Assembly: GCA_043228905.1 (NCBI GenBank)
Contig: JBHGNT010000005.1
Span: forward strand, 7,626,001 to 7,690,000
Source of the DNA: Azolla caroliniana
Taxonomy: Eukaryota; Polypodiophyta
Direction of reading: 5' to 3'
Length of the DNA stretch: 64,000 nt
The notes beneath the pieces are model-generated. The model did not search any database. It had not been told where the DNA came from and saw only the letters and a list, made by a program, of their open reading frames with translations. The position numbers and the translations under genes were made by a program. This document shows positions 48,233-58,386 of the stretch, in pieces. The number at the start of each line of letters is the position of its first letter. Positions within the stretch are counted from its first letter, which is position 1.

Positions 48233-48670
48233 TCACCCATCTCGATAAAAGGCGCGATGCCCGTCTTTGCGAGCTTGCATAACCTTTGGCATACAACTCT
48301 TGTGATGCTCAATTTGCATCTTGGTGAGGTCTTCATCGAGGTAGATAGGGTCCCCACCCAATCCTCGAAGAATTGGTCTCTTCTTAAAGAAAGTGATTCT
48401 AGAGTCTAAGTCTTTAAATTGAAGAACTAAGGCTCTCTTCCTAGTTGTGTCGCGTCCGGCCCTCCAAGCTTTGGTGATAGGTAGGGTCGTTGTGTACCCT
48501 AACATTTTCCCGAGTGTTTGTGCATCCTCGTCCAGGGATGCACCTTCCTTGAGCCCAGTGACACGCACATTTAGGCGTCGGGCCTGACGCATTTTCTCCT
48601 CTTCGAGGGTGGTATTAACAATATTTTCATCCTTTATTTCTTTTTTAATGTGACGCTTCAGAAAACCCTA
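48233..48670 (-). pseudogene. ORF1 fragment of the split LINE
   Basis: The frame contains RRLNVRVTGLKEGASLDEDA, KRALVLQFKDLDSRITFF and GGDPIYLDEDLTKMQIEH, the pattern of the C-terminal half of the L1 ORF1 RNA-binding protein. It is open without ATG to about 48670, and the N-terminal half is missing. It lies 36 bases before ORF2. An intact ORF1 protein would bind the LINE RNA. Confidence 0.75.
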
Positions 48671-48833
48671 AAAAATAGAAGCCGAAAAAATCAACAGAGA
48701 TATTGATTAAAGCTACAAAGGGAAAGGAAGAGACATCACAAAGGAACCTGAGAAAACCCTAAGAAAGCAACAATTATAGAGAAACTACAGAAACCCTAAA
48801 AAGAAGAGGATGAGAAGTCATCAGAAATGAGGG
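48660..48833 (-). promoter_or_regulatory. Telo-box cluster at the 5' end of the split LINE
   Basis: Four AAACCCT elements occur in 220 bases (48663, 48754, 48791, 48873 on the plus strand), most followed by AA. Telo-boxes are common in plant promoters and leaders of growth-related genes. At 48834-48845 AACCTAAGAAAT matches 31705-31716 beyond the LINE 3' tail, a candidate 12-bp target duplication. Confidence 0.45.
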
Positions 48834-48897
48834 AACCTAAGAAATTCCAAAAACGACAACAAATAAAAAAGAAAAACCCTGTGTGGGTGTGTGTCCC

Positions 48898-49091
48898 TCT
48901 TTTTTCTTTTATCGTAATTAGCTTACCCTACAAGTCACTATGTCTTGGGTTTGAAACCCAATTTTACTCACCTCTCTATTATATACTCCATACATATCTC
49001 TTAATTCACTAGATGCCAATGTGGAATGTAGGGGTTGAACCCATGACCACCTGGTCTCCATTGGGCAACCTTACCAACTGAGCTACATCCA
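48898..49091 (-). mobile_element. tRNA-derived SINE (copy 2)
   Basis: The minus strand starts GGATGTAGCTCAGTTGG (A box TAGCTCAGTTGG), has CATGGGTTCAACCCC (B box) 30-odd bases on, then a 120-bp body, and ends in GGGTAAGCTAATTACGATAA and an A-rich tail. Size (about 190 bp), pol III boxes and A-rich end fit a plant SINE. Its head matches 10869-10932 at 61 of 65 positions. Flanking target duplications were not convincing. Confidence 0.72.
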
Positions 49092-49394
49092 TTTGGGTTG
49101 TGCGTCTCTCTCTTATTTTTTTTGGGTGAAAACACACAATTATATTAATAAATGTGTGTAAAAAACACTACTTACAATGGGTGTGACCATGAAGTATGGT
49201 CACCCACTAACTACACTACACTACATGGGTAATGGAACATGTTGAATTGCTAATAGGCAAGACGAACATTCCACCGAGGAAAGGATTTCCACTTGCTCCA
49301 ATAAAGAAAATTGTCACATTAGTACTCCCTTCAACTTTCATAGATATGCTTTCACTCCATGTCTACCATCGAATACAAAAGCGTTGCGCATATT
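49092..49394. other. Intergenic, no gene seen
   Basis: Short low-complexity T run at 49116-49125 and AT-rich sequence. No recognisable frame; it may be the 3' part of the LINE fossil that follows. Confidence 0.45.
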
Positions 49395-49760
49395 TCAATT
49401 ATGACGCAATCCCCAATATCTCAAAAATAGAAAAACAATCTCCATCTCTGACTTTGGGTCCACCTGTGTAAATTGTGTAAACACCCACTGTCTAGGTGTC
49501 AAATAACACCGTGATAAAACGTGCCAAATTTGAGAAATGTAACTCCAAATTTGAGAAGCAATCGGGCATTGTATAAATCGATGAGTACTATCTTCCATTT
49601 GAACAGTGCAAAAAAATAAAATTACCCGTTGCTAGTCCACGACGCTTTAGAGCTAATCCCAAAGGCAATCCTCCAATCAAAACTCTCCAAATGAAGACCT
49701 TTGCTACAAGTGGCAATTTAGAATGCCAACTACGTTGTAAGATTTGCCACTACCCATGAT
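49395..49760 (-). pseudogene. LINE RT zinc-binding domain fossil
   Basis: Read from 49760 leftward with a frameshift: FIWRVL-like and LATGNFIFFC-like segments, then MEDSTHRFIQCPIASQIWSY. This is the pattern of the RT C-terminal zinc-binding domain (W-x-G-L-P...C...E...H-F...C...A...W). Copia 2 inserted at its right edge (49777). Confidence 0.65.
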
Positions 49761-50094
49761 CAGATTTGTGTAATCTTGTTGAGATATCAAGCTCAACTAG
49801 TTTAATCTAGTTAGTCAACACATGTAACTTAGTAGTTACCTAGATCGAATCTAGTTAATGTGTTGACCTTAAGCCTTTAAATAGGACCTTGTACTTAAGT
49901 GGGATATTCTAGATCCTCCACTCCTTAGTACATTTAATGTAGGACTTACACATAAGTACCTATGTTCTACCCACACATGTGCACCTTTGCACATGGGTTG
50001 TGTATATACCTCATTGTGGGTATTTTTGTATGTTGATGACACTTTTCAATATAGTCAATCATCCCCCATTTATCTTCATGCTCATAAGTGTAAC

Positions 50095-50150
<56 letters not shown>

Positions 50151-50429
50151 TCTCACACACTCTCACACGCATATCATACTAATCTTCCGCTGCTTAACAT
50201 AACTATATAATTAGTCTCTAATTAACCCTAGTTAATTACCCAATTACTTAACATGGTATCAGAGCGCGTGGTTTAGGAAATCCACTAAGCCCACCGCTTA
50301 TTCGTGATTGTGTGTTCGAGACGCCGACGACAAATCCCGGCTATTCGCTATCCGCTACCGTAGTGCCGCTACGAAGGACATGTACGTGACCAAGAGAAGA
50401 AAAACAAAACGGAAGACACAACAATCAAC

Positions 50430-51482
50430 ATGAACACAAATGGGAAGCTCACTCCCTAGCGAAAAGCTAGACTGAAGCAACTATTCATCTTGGGAGTACA
50501 AGATGAATCAATACCTTGTCGGCCAAGGGTATTGGAGCTACATCAACGGCGCACAAGAAAACAAACCCGAAATCACACACGCCAACTACCCAACGTGGGA
50601 GCAAGGCGCGAGTCGGGTAATGTATTGCTTGGCAACATGTGTAAACGACCACATGCTTAGCCACATTCGTGATGCCAAGACGCCCAAAGAGGCGTGGGAA
50701 AATCTCAAGAAGATTTTCGCCACGGACACATCCGTGCGCAAGCTTCAACTCCGGCACGAGTTGAACAACATACGACAAAAAGAAATGTCCGTGACGGACT
50801 ACACCGCCAAGATCAAGAGCATTTGCGACTCGCATGGCTCCATCAATGTCAACATCAACGAAGACGAGATGGTGCAAGTATGCTTGGGCGGCCTCGCACA
50901 AGATTCAACCCGTTGAGAATGGCAATCTTGGCGAGAGATACCCCTCCCTCATTCTTCAACCTCCAATCAATGCTATTGGTCGAAGAAAACCATGTTCCAT
51001 CAAAGACCAACACATCGGAAGGACAAATGCTCTTCTCCGATACGGATGGTTCCCATAGACAAGATCGAAGCGGAAGAGGTCAATTCGACCTATCCCACGA
51101 AGGGAATTCACAATTTCGGCAAGGAAACGGAAGCCAGCCATCGAGGAACCTTCACAAGAAGGGGGAGCTTCCACGCCGAACAAGGTCGGCGAACAATGCC
51201 ACCTCGTGTAACTATTGCGGCAAAATTGGCCATCGCGAAGAGGAGTGCCGAAAAAGGCGACGAGAGTCAGCTTCAACAAGCCGGCAACTCACAAATTACG
51301 CCGCGAATGCGGAATATGCGGACTACGGCGGACTCTTCGTGATGAGGCATAGAGCGAACTCTATGATGGCCTATGATCCCGAAAACTCCGCAAGCACCTC
51401 GAACTCTGAACACGTGTGGTTCGTAGACTCCGGCGCCTCGCACCACATGACGTCGCACCAAGAGTGGTTTCGCGACTTGTGA
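50430..51482 (+). pseudogene. Copia 2 Gag and protease
   Basis: A probable start at 50430 (MNTNGKL) is out of frame with the main gag frame from 50503 (MNQYLVGQGYWSYINGA). Gag continues to 50900, where a one-base loss shifts it to the frame 50910-51482 (NPLRMAILARDTPPSFFNLQ). The knuckle CNYCGKIGHREEEC and the protease site FVDSGASHHMTSH follow, then TGA at 51480 where Arg (CGA) is expected. Function in an active copy: particle and maturation. Confidence 0.85.
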
Positions 51483-52251
51483 ACGCCGGATCGACCCTGC
51501 TACATAGAGATCGGAGACGACACTCCGCATCCCATTCGGCACATCGGCGATGTCCCATTCGGGAAAGAAGGCGAGCAAACCTGCATCAAGAATGTGTTGC
51601 ATGTGCCCACAATAACAAAGAATTTGGTCTCGGTCGGCCAAATCGTGGAGCAAGGCATGCGAGTCTGCTTCAACAATGAAGGTTGCTTCATCGAGAAAGA
51701 CGACCGACTCATAGCCAAGGGAAGGAGAGACGGTCGCTTGTTCATCCTCGACTCGAACGAGGTAAAATCGGCCACATATGCCAAAGGCCTCAAAACCGAG
51801 ACAAGCATCGAGTTGTGGCACAAAAGAATCGGCCACATTAACCTCCAACGGCTCCGAGCTATGCAAACAAAGGGAGTCGTCATCGGACTTCCAACATTCG
51901 AGTCGAAACGAGTTGACGGAGTATGCGAAGCGTGTCAACTCAGCAAACAACATCGACTCCCATTCCCGAAGGAGAGCTCCACAAGCAAAGGCCTCCTCAA
52001 CGTCATACACTCGGACGTATGGGGACTGGCTCAAACACCGACGCTCGGTGGATGCCGCTACTACGTCACCTTCATCGATGACCACTCGCGCTACGTGTGG
52101 ATATACCCGATGAAGAAGAAGAGTGAAGTGCTCTCCCACTTTCAAAGGCTCAGAAGCCAAGTGGAGAAAGAAACCGGTTGGCACATTCGATGCCTACGAT
52201 CGGACGGAGGAAAGGAGTACTTCTCCGACGAGTTCACCTCCTACCTCCAAG
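51483..52251 (+). pseudogene. Copia 2 pre-integrase and integrase, truncated
   Basis: IELWHKRIGHINLQRLRAMQ and CEACQLSKQH form the zinc region; NVIHSDVWGLAQTPTLGGCR and LRSDGGKEYFSDEF carry the first two catalytic Asp. The frame is cut at SYLQ before the third catalytic residue by the unrelated block starting near 52252. Confidence 0.88.
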
Positions 52252-52600
52252 GTGATGTCAGAACCAAGGATAAAAGATAGAGTGATGGAAGAAGGATATT
52301 AGAGAACACGAGAAGAAAGGAACGAAATACTAAGAGAAGAATGGATGTATAAGATAGAGAAAGAAAGAGAATGGATACAAGATATGTAATGAGAGCTAAA
52401 GACTGCGCATGCCTCCCCGTAGGCTCATTCGACCCGTCGATGGGTCCTTCGCCTCGATCTTCATAGTACTCGTACTTCCGTTGGCCCTTGTTTGGTCGTA
52501 TGCACGCTCCGCTCTCCGCCGTATGCCCGATGTCCTCCGCTTGAGGAACGCCCGTAGTGGCCCTCCTAGCCTCTATCGACCATTCACGTGGTCCTGATTG
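52252..52600 (-). other. Left end of element C, possibly LTR
   Basis: On the minus strand this is a pyrimidine-rich segment that ends TTGGTTCTGACATCA at the Copia 2 junction; on the plus strand it starts TGATGTCAG. TG at the boundary and the abrupt junction suggest an LTR end, but it does not resemble the LTR end next to the primer site of C at 55597, so the assignment is open. Confidence 0.35.
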
Positions 52601-54428
52601 TCGTCCCGCGTTGTTTCCCACTGCCTTCGTCCCCTCGCCGCCACCTTCCTTCTCCTTGGTCTTACGCCGCCACGTCGGCTCGGACTGCCAAGGTCTCTGG
52701 AACGGTGTGGAGGATCCTTCTCCGATCTTCTACACGCTACCTCCGAACCGTGTAGCCCATCTTCACGTTCACCTTTTCGCTTCGACACCTCCGTGTGCCG
52801 CGTTCCGCTTCCTTTGTTCGGCACCGCCTGTGCCGAACACCGTCCCGTAGTCACGCTTCAATCCGGCCCACGATGGCCACTTGCGAGACTCTTGTTCCGT
52901 CCCAGGTGTGCCTTTCCGGCCCGACACACCTCCCCGTGTTTGCCCCTACCGGCTCCTTCCGAAACCGTAACCAGCCGGTAAGGGTTTCGCGCTTCGTCCG
53001 CCCCCGTCTTACCGACTCCCGATTCGCTATCTCGTGTCGCCGGGCCCCGTTCCCAGCCGCCACCATCCTTCTCCCTAGGTCTCACGCCGACTCCCGTTAG
53101 CTGGCCGCCGGAGTCTCCAGATCGCTGTGAGGGTCCCATAGGACCAGACTCCGTTTCTCTGCTTGCCGGAATTCGGGTGTCTTTTGTCGGAGTCCTTCGC
53201 GACTCTCCTCATGTCTTCTGCATAGCCGGGTCCCATTTCCCGCCGCCACCAACGTTCTCTCTCGGTCTCATGTTGCCACGTTGGCTGAACTGCCGGAGTC
53301 TCTGGTTCGGTGTGGGGATCCCGTAGGACCGGACTTCCTTATGCCCACTGACCTTGCCGAAAGATCCGAGATGGTCCGTAGCCGCCTCGTCGGCCTCATA
53401 CCTCCTTGTCGTTCGTCGCTTCTTGTCGTCCGATCACGTTCTCCTGCCGCCATCGTCCATCTCCCTAGGTCTCACGTCGGCTCTCGCTAGCCTGCCGCCG
53501 GAGTCTCCGGATCGGTGTGAGTGTATTCGTGGGACTTCCTCTTTCGCCGTTTTCCGCCCTTGTCCCCTCACTGCCACCGTCAGTATCTTGGTCTTATGTC
53601 GACCGTGTTGCCGATTGTCGAAGTCTCTAGATCCGGTTTGAAGGATCCTCCTTGGGCCTCCGACTTGTCTTCCTGACCCTGTCCCAGGTCGTCCTTCTCC
53701 GCATGCCGAGAGGGCGGTTTGCTCCGCACCCTCTCCCGTGGTACCGACGTACCAATTTCCTTCCTTCCGGATTGGTTATCCGGAAACACGTCCTCCCTAT
53801 TATCGTCCAGGTCTGTTCACATTAGCCGTTCCCGTTTCCCGCCGCCACCATCCTTCTCTCTAGGTCTCACGTTGCCACGTTGGCCGAACTGCCAGAGTCT
53901 CTGGATCGGTGTGGGGATCTCGTAGTATTGGTTGCTTTCATCCTCACTCACCTGTGCTTCTTTTGAATTCTTCGCCCTCCTTCTCGTGTACCTGCCTCCA
54001 TCTCCCATCTCTCCAGGTCTCATGCCAGCGCTCGCTGCCGGCTGCCTGAGTCTCCGGATAAGACGTGGTGTTTCCGTCCCGTAATGATTTGCGGATGCTC
54101 GTTCGGGGTACCGCTCCCCAAGCACATTCGGTGAGAAGCATCTGGACTTCGATCGATCAAGTGCTGCCTGCACTTGATTCTCCAATGTTCGGAGTTTCGG
54201 GCAGTGGTGTCTGAAACCTGCTGGTCTCTCTCCGCAACCTCAATCCCTAGCTTCCCGATTTGCGGCCTTCGCCTGGCCGGCTTGTGTCCTTATGTAAAAG
54301 AGGGCGATTTGTTCCGCACCCTCTTCCGCGTTGGCACTATTGTACCGAACCGAGCCCTACCGATTGGGCTCTATAGCCCGTCCCTGGTCTTTCGCGCCTT
54401 GGGCCGGTTTCGGTCGAGCCATCCACAT
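52600..54428 (-). repeat. Degenerate Arg/Gly-rich repeat region of element C
   Basis: A motif of about 80-100 bp (plus strand CGCCACCATCCTTCTC, CTAGGTCTCACG, GCCGGAGTCTCTGGATCGG) recurs, diverged, near 52640, 53056, 53240, 53447, 53573, 53840, 54000 and 54550. In minus-strand frames it gives peptides such as VRPREKDGGG preceded by RDSG-type residues. The copies are irregularly spaced and interrupted by shifts. It is downstream of gag, where an element would carry a knuckle and pol; none is seen. The long plus-strand frames here are antisense shadows. Confidence 0.65.
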
Positions 54429-55559
54429 CTAGATCACACTCCATCCGAATCGAAATGCCGATCTTTCCGTGCCGCCTCCTTCCTTGGTCTCCTCGCAGGC
54501 CGTTTCCCATCCCTCTTTGCTAGCATCGTGTGAGGACTCCTCGTCGGCGCCTTCCTTCTCTCCGGTCTCTTGTCGACACACAAGCTCGACCACCGGAGTC
54601 TCCGGAATCCGCATGGAGGGCTCTTCTCCGCTCCTGACCTTGTCCTCGGTCGGCAATTCTCCACAAGTCGAGAGGGCGTCTTGCTCCTCACCCTCTCCCG
54701 TGGTACCGTTGTACTCTCCCTCGGCCTCTGCCATGTTCGCCTCGTCCAGAAGGCCGACTAGCCTTGGGTCTCCGGAATCCGATTGCGTGCCGGATCTTTC
54801 TTCTTCTTCGACCATCACCTTCAGAGCCTCGTATGCTTCCCGGACCAAGGTCTCGACATCAAGCTTCCCCGATTCTGCTCGTCGCGTGCCCACTTCCTGC
54901 TGTGATGAAGCGTCGTCGCGCCTCATCTTCCCCTTTCCTCTCGCGGACTACTCCTCGTCCAACCGCCGGCACACTCGTTCGACTTCCAATCAGTCCTCGG
55001 TAAGGCCATTCGCTCCGTCGTCGTCCTCGAGCTCAATTCCGATGGCCTCCCATTCCACTCGGTCGATCGACCTAACGAACAACAGGACCTTGTCCACCCC
55101 CACCGATCTTTGTTCCCGCTCTAGGAGCCGAGTGAAGCGTCACTCGAACTCCTTGAACGCCTTCATCATGCCCCGCTGGGTCTTTGCCAACGATATCCAT
55201 TGCTCGAAGTCACACCTTCCCCAGCCTTTCGGCCGCCCTCCGTATGCCTTCAGGAGCGCCTCTTCGAAGGCCTCCCACGAACTATGAGTTTCACGGAGCT
55301 CCTTCACTAGCGCATGCATCCGGACAGCTACGACCCGACAAAAGAACTCCAGCCTCAACGCCTCGTCTACGCCACGCACTTCCATTTCCGCGTTGTAGGC
55401 TTCCAAGTAAAGTGGGACCTTGTCCCCATTGAAACGACCGACTCTTTCGACCACTCGCTCAATAGATTGTTGCCCTGCTTCTCGCCTCATCACCACTCGT
55501 GCAGACTCCAACACCACTGCGGCCACCATCTCCACGAGGTCATCATCTTCTAACTCCAT
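54429..55559 (-). pseudogene. Gag-like protein of element C
   Basis: Starts at ATG 55559, 16 bases after the primer site. VERVGRFNGDKVPLYLEAYN and EAFEEALLKAYGGRPKGW align with element D gag (VGTISRYSGKDATSYLASYR, EEFEGRLLERY). The frame stops at 55140 (TGA for Arg), continues with LLEREQRSVGVDKVLLFVRS and VERVCRRLDEE with further stops (Trp to TGA, and a TAG), and then runs 54926-54429 as an acidic Glu/Ser-rich tail. No protease, RT or integrase follows. It looks like the gag of a non-autonomous derivative that would need D-type enzymes. Confidence 0.7.
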
Positions 55560-55574
55560 CCTCCCTTGCCGCCT

Positions 55575-55594
55575 TTCACGTCGGGTTCACCAAA
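55575..55594 (-). promoter_or_regulatory. Primer-binding site of element C
   Basis: On the minus strand TTTGGTGAACCCGACGTGAA, the same 20 bases as in element D (61766-61785). In both, the preceding LTR ends CGCGACA two bases before. The tRNA is not assigned. Confidence 0.75.
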
Positions 55595-55597
55595 GAT

Positions 55598-57240
55598 GTC
55601 GCGAAGTTTCGCGGGTACGTGTTGTTGGGAGATAGGTCCCTCCGGATGGGAAGGGAGAAGAACAATGCCCGGTATGAGGAGTACCCGGCTACGGAGAGCC
55701 GGATGATACAGGCCCGGTCCGGTGTGAACCGGATGAGGAGTACCCGACTACGGAGAGCCGGATGATACAGGCCCGGTGTGAACCGGATGAGGAGTACCCG
55801 GCTACGGAGGGCCGGATGGTGCAGGCCCGGTATGAACCGGATGAGGAGTACCCGGCTACAGAGGGCCGGATGGTGCAGGCCCGGTATGAACCGGATGAGG
55901 AGTACCCGGCTACGGAGAGCCGGATGGTGTAGGCCTGGTATGAACCGGATGAGGAGTACCCGACTACGGAGAGCCGGATGGTACAGACCCGGTGAGAATC
56001 GGATGAAGAGACATACTCGTAAATATGTTTCTGAGAGCCCATCGAGGCTACATTTGTAAATAGCCGAAACGTCATATTAGTATAAATATGACTTAGGGCA
56101 AACTTTTAGTAACTGTTGTTGTCATTTGTTTTTTGTTGGTGCAAGAAGAAGAGAGAGCACATAATAGTGTACAGAGAGAGTGAGAGAGAGAAAGAGGTCG
56201 TTGCCTCTGTTGTAACCGCCGCGTGTGGCGAAGATTTGTGAGCACGAGGTCGTTGCCTCAGTGAACTCACTGTTGTACATTCTCACATAGTGACAGTTTA
56301 AAGCCTGTGGGCTGCCGTGGTTTTTCCCTCTTTGGGTTTTCCACGTAAACCTCCTGTGTATCTTCCTCTTCTTTGTGTCGTGTTTATTTCCCGTTTTTCT
56401 GTGTATCATTCTAAGCTCGGTTGTGGCCGAGCCTTGCGCATAAGGAACGTTGGGTTTCCGACACGTGTAGAATTCCAGGTGGGACCACGGGGGTCTTGGA
56501 CTAGGGAGTGATGGAGCATAGGAAGTCGTGCTTCACCATTTCCAAGGCATCCAAGAAGCACACCTGAAGCAACCGAAGGGAGAGAGAGAGAGTGAGAGCA
56601 GGCACGCAACATTGACTCTCACACATGCACACAACACCAACCCAACTCCCGCCCTTATGTACATAAGCAAGAAAGAGACACAAAGACACACACACACACA
56701 CACACACACCAACAGAGACCCAAATATGCACAACCAAATGTATATGTATTTACAAGACAACGAGATTCAACACCGACTTTGAGCCGGACCTAGGTAGCAT
56801 AGGATACAACTGTTGTCCATTGCCAAGCCGCCGGTTGGGGAGCTCTCGGGCTTGTCGCGCCGAGCGGGGTCTTGCACAGAGAACAAGGCAAAAAACAGAA
56901 ACACTAGATGCCAAGGCTCGACACACAGAACGGCGAAGAAGAAGCAGAGGAGAACAAGAAGAAACCCTAAAACCAGAGAAAAGAAAGAGGAAGAGAGAAC
57001 GTTTCTTCCTCTAATGGTATACCCTACTACCAAAAATGGGCAACCCCTTCACCAAGGGCGCTCCCTCCCTTTTATAGAACAAGGAGAGGGATCCGTAGCA
57101 TCGTGGGATAAATCCCTTATTACATGGGATTCTTTTCCCGACTTGATTACTCTTCGGCACCATAAAGGCGCCCTCGTTATTCACACTAAATGTACAAGGG
57201 TGAGTGCACATGCTGCACCCCGCCGATGTAGCCAATATTT
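55598..57240. other. Unresolved LTR-like composite beside element C
   Basis: From left: the U5-like end of the C LTR (minus) next to the primer site; the 54-bp minisatellite (55671-56000); a plus-oriented LTR-like block with a TATA box (AGTATAAATATGAC, 56079) and a U5-like CCTCTTTGGGTTTTCCACGT (56326-56345); (CA)n at 56682-56709; and a minus-oriented promoter-like block with CTATAAAAGGGAGGG near 57075 followed by a leader with AAACCCTAA (plus 56963). The last resembles the promoter of the D LTR (CTATAAAAGAGAGGG). It may be the C LTR split by another LTR, but the borders could not be proved. Confidence 0.4.
55671..56000. repeat. 54-bp minisatellite, six units
   Basis: Units start at 55671 (60 bp because of an extra GGTCCG-type insertion), 55731, 55785, 55839, 55893 and 55947, with a partial unit after 56001. 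The consensus begins GGATGAGGAGTACCCGGCTA. 54 is a multiple of three, so all six frames can stay open (for example MNRMRSTRLRRAGWCRP on plus), but there is no sign that it is translated. Confidence 0.95.
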
Positions 57241-57690
57241 CCCGGTTTCCGCCTCTGGCCGAAATTCTTCACGACTGCGTTCTTGGTCACAAGCGGCAAC
57301 CTACTCGGGCACATCGTCAGTCAAGAAGGTATTGCCATGGACCCGGATAAAGTACAAGCCATCCTAAACGCCCCCGCACCCTCGAACGCAAAAGGCCTCA
57401 GCCGATTTCTTGGACAAATCATATGGCACAACCGGATGATACGCCACCTGGCCGATTTCGCGACAACACTACACGCGGTGATGCATCGACTCCCCTTTCA
57501 ATGGACTTCAATCGAGGACGAGGCTTACCAAGGATTGAAATTAATGCTCTCACATGCACCAGTTGTACAACCCCCGATATGGTCGGAACATTTTCACGTC
57601 TTCGTGGACACATCAGATATCACCATCGGGAGCACACTTATGCAATGCACGCCCCCAAATTGGTATCAGCCAGTGTATTATGCTAGCTGA
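57241..57690 (+). pseudogene. RT end and RNase H start of element E
   Basis: Begins inside RT: LLGHIVSQEGIAMDPDKVQA and GLSRFLGQIIWHNRMIRHL, then HFHVFVDTSDITIGSTLM of RNase H. Collinear with element A (LLGHIVSKEVIVVDPDKVKA). Everything upstream of this point (LTR, gag, protease, most of RT) is missing. A two-base loss near 57283 and a TGA at 57688 (Arg CGA expected) break it. Confidence 0.85.
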
Positions 57691-58383
57691 CGTCTCTCGG
57701 CTGCGGAAAAGAACTATTCAACCACCGAACGGGAGGCCCTCAGTATGATCAACATCATCAGTAAATTTCGGCATTACCTCTTAGGCCGAAAATTCACATT
57801 TCACGTCGATCACTCGGCCCTCCTTTACCTGGTCAATAAACAAGCCCTAACATGTCGACTGGCTCGATGGATGCTCCTATTACAAGAGTTTGATTTTCAT
57901 ATACAACATCGACCCAGAGTCCAACACGTCGTCGCTGACTACCTAAGCCGCCTCGAGTTAGGAGACCCTACCGAGCCCACGTATGACGATTTACCCGATG
58001 CCGGCCTATTTCATCTCACAACGCTGCCAAATGACAAAGAAGATGAATGGATCATGGAGATGACCCATTTCCTTAGCACTGGCTTGCCTCACAACCACAT
58101 GGCCCTCGATGTATGGAAACGACTCGCAGTACGTAGCCACAACTTTTGTCTCGTTTCCGACATCCTCTACCACAAAGGCTCGGACGGAATATGGCATCGG
58201 GCCATTCGACAATTCGAGAAGAAGGCCATCCTCCAAGAGGCCCACCTAGGAATCGCCGGTGCACACTACGCCAGAGAGTCCACGGCAAGGAAAGTATGGC
58301 AGAGTGGGTTATGGTGGCCTACAACTAAAAAGGATGCCCACGAGTTCTACCGACAGTGCAACTTGTGCCAACGGTTGGGATAG
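57691..58383 (+). pseudogene. RNase H and H2C2 domain of element E
   Basis: NYSTTEREALSMINIISKFR and FHVDHSALLYLVNKQAL complete RNase H; HLGIAGAHYARESTARKVW and CNLCQRLG are the integrase zinc module. Stops at TAG 58381-58383. Long identity blocks with element A confirm one family. The Met at 57745 is internal, not a start. Confidence 0.87.
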
Positions 58384-58386
58384 CCG

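Larger units (their letters stand above)
49777..52251 (+). mobile_element. Copia element 2, 3'-truncated
   Basis: The 5' LTR is 49777-50253 (TGTTGAGATATC ... ACTTAACA, 477 bp, with (CT)n at 50097-50147), and the initiator-Met primer site TGGTATCAGAGC follows directly at 50254-50265. Gag, protease and the first half of integrase follow. The element stops abruptly at 52251, where unrelated sequence begins (TGATGTCAGAACC), and its remaining integrase, RT, RNase H and 3' LTR are not found in the window. Older than Copia 1, as it has several frame breaks. Confidence 0.88.

Noticed and set aside
54469-55287. Ser-rich 272-codon plus-strand frame
   Set aside because: It lies antisense to the gag of element C, which has homology to D; the plus frame has no motif.
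55671-56000. CRISPR-like array
   Set aside because: Units are contiguous without unique spacers, and the genome is a plant's.
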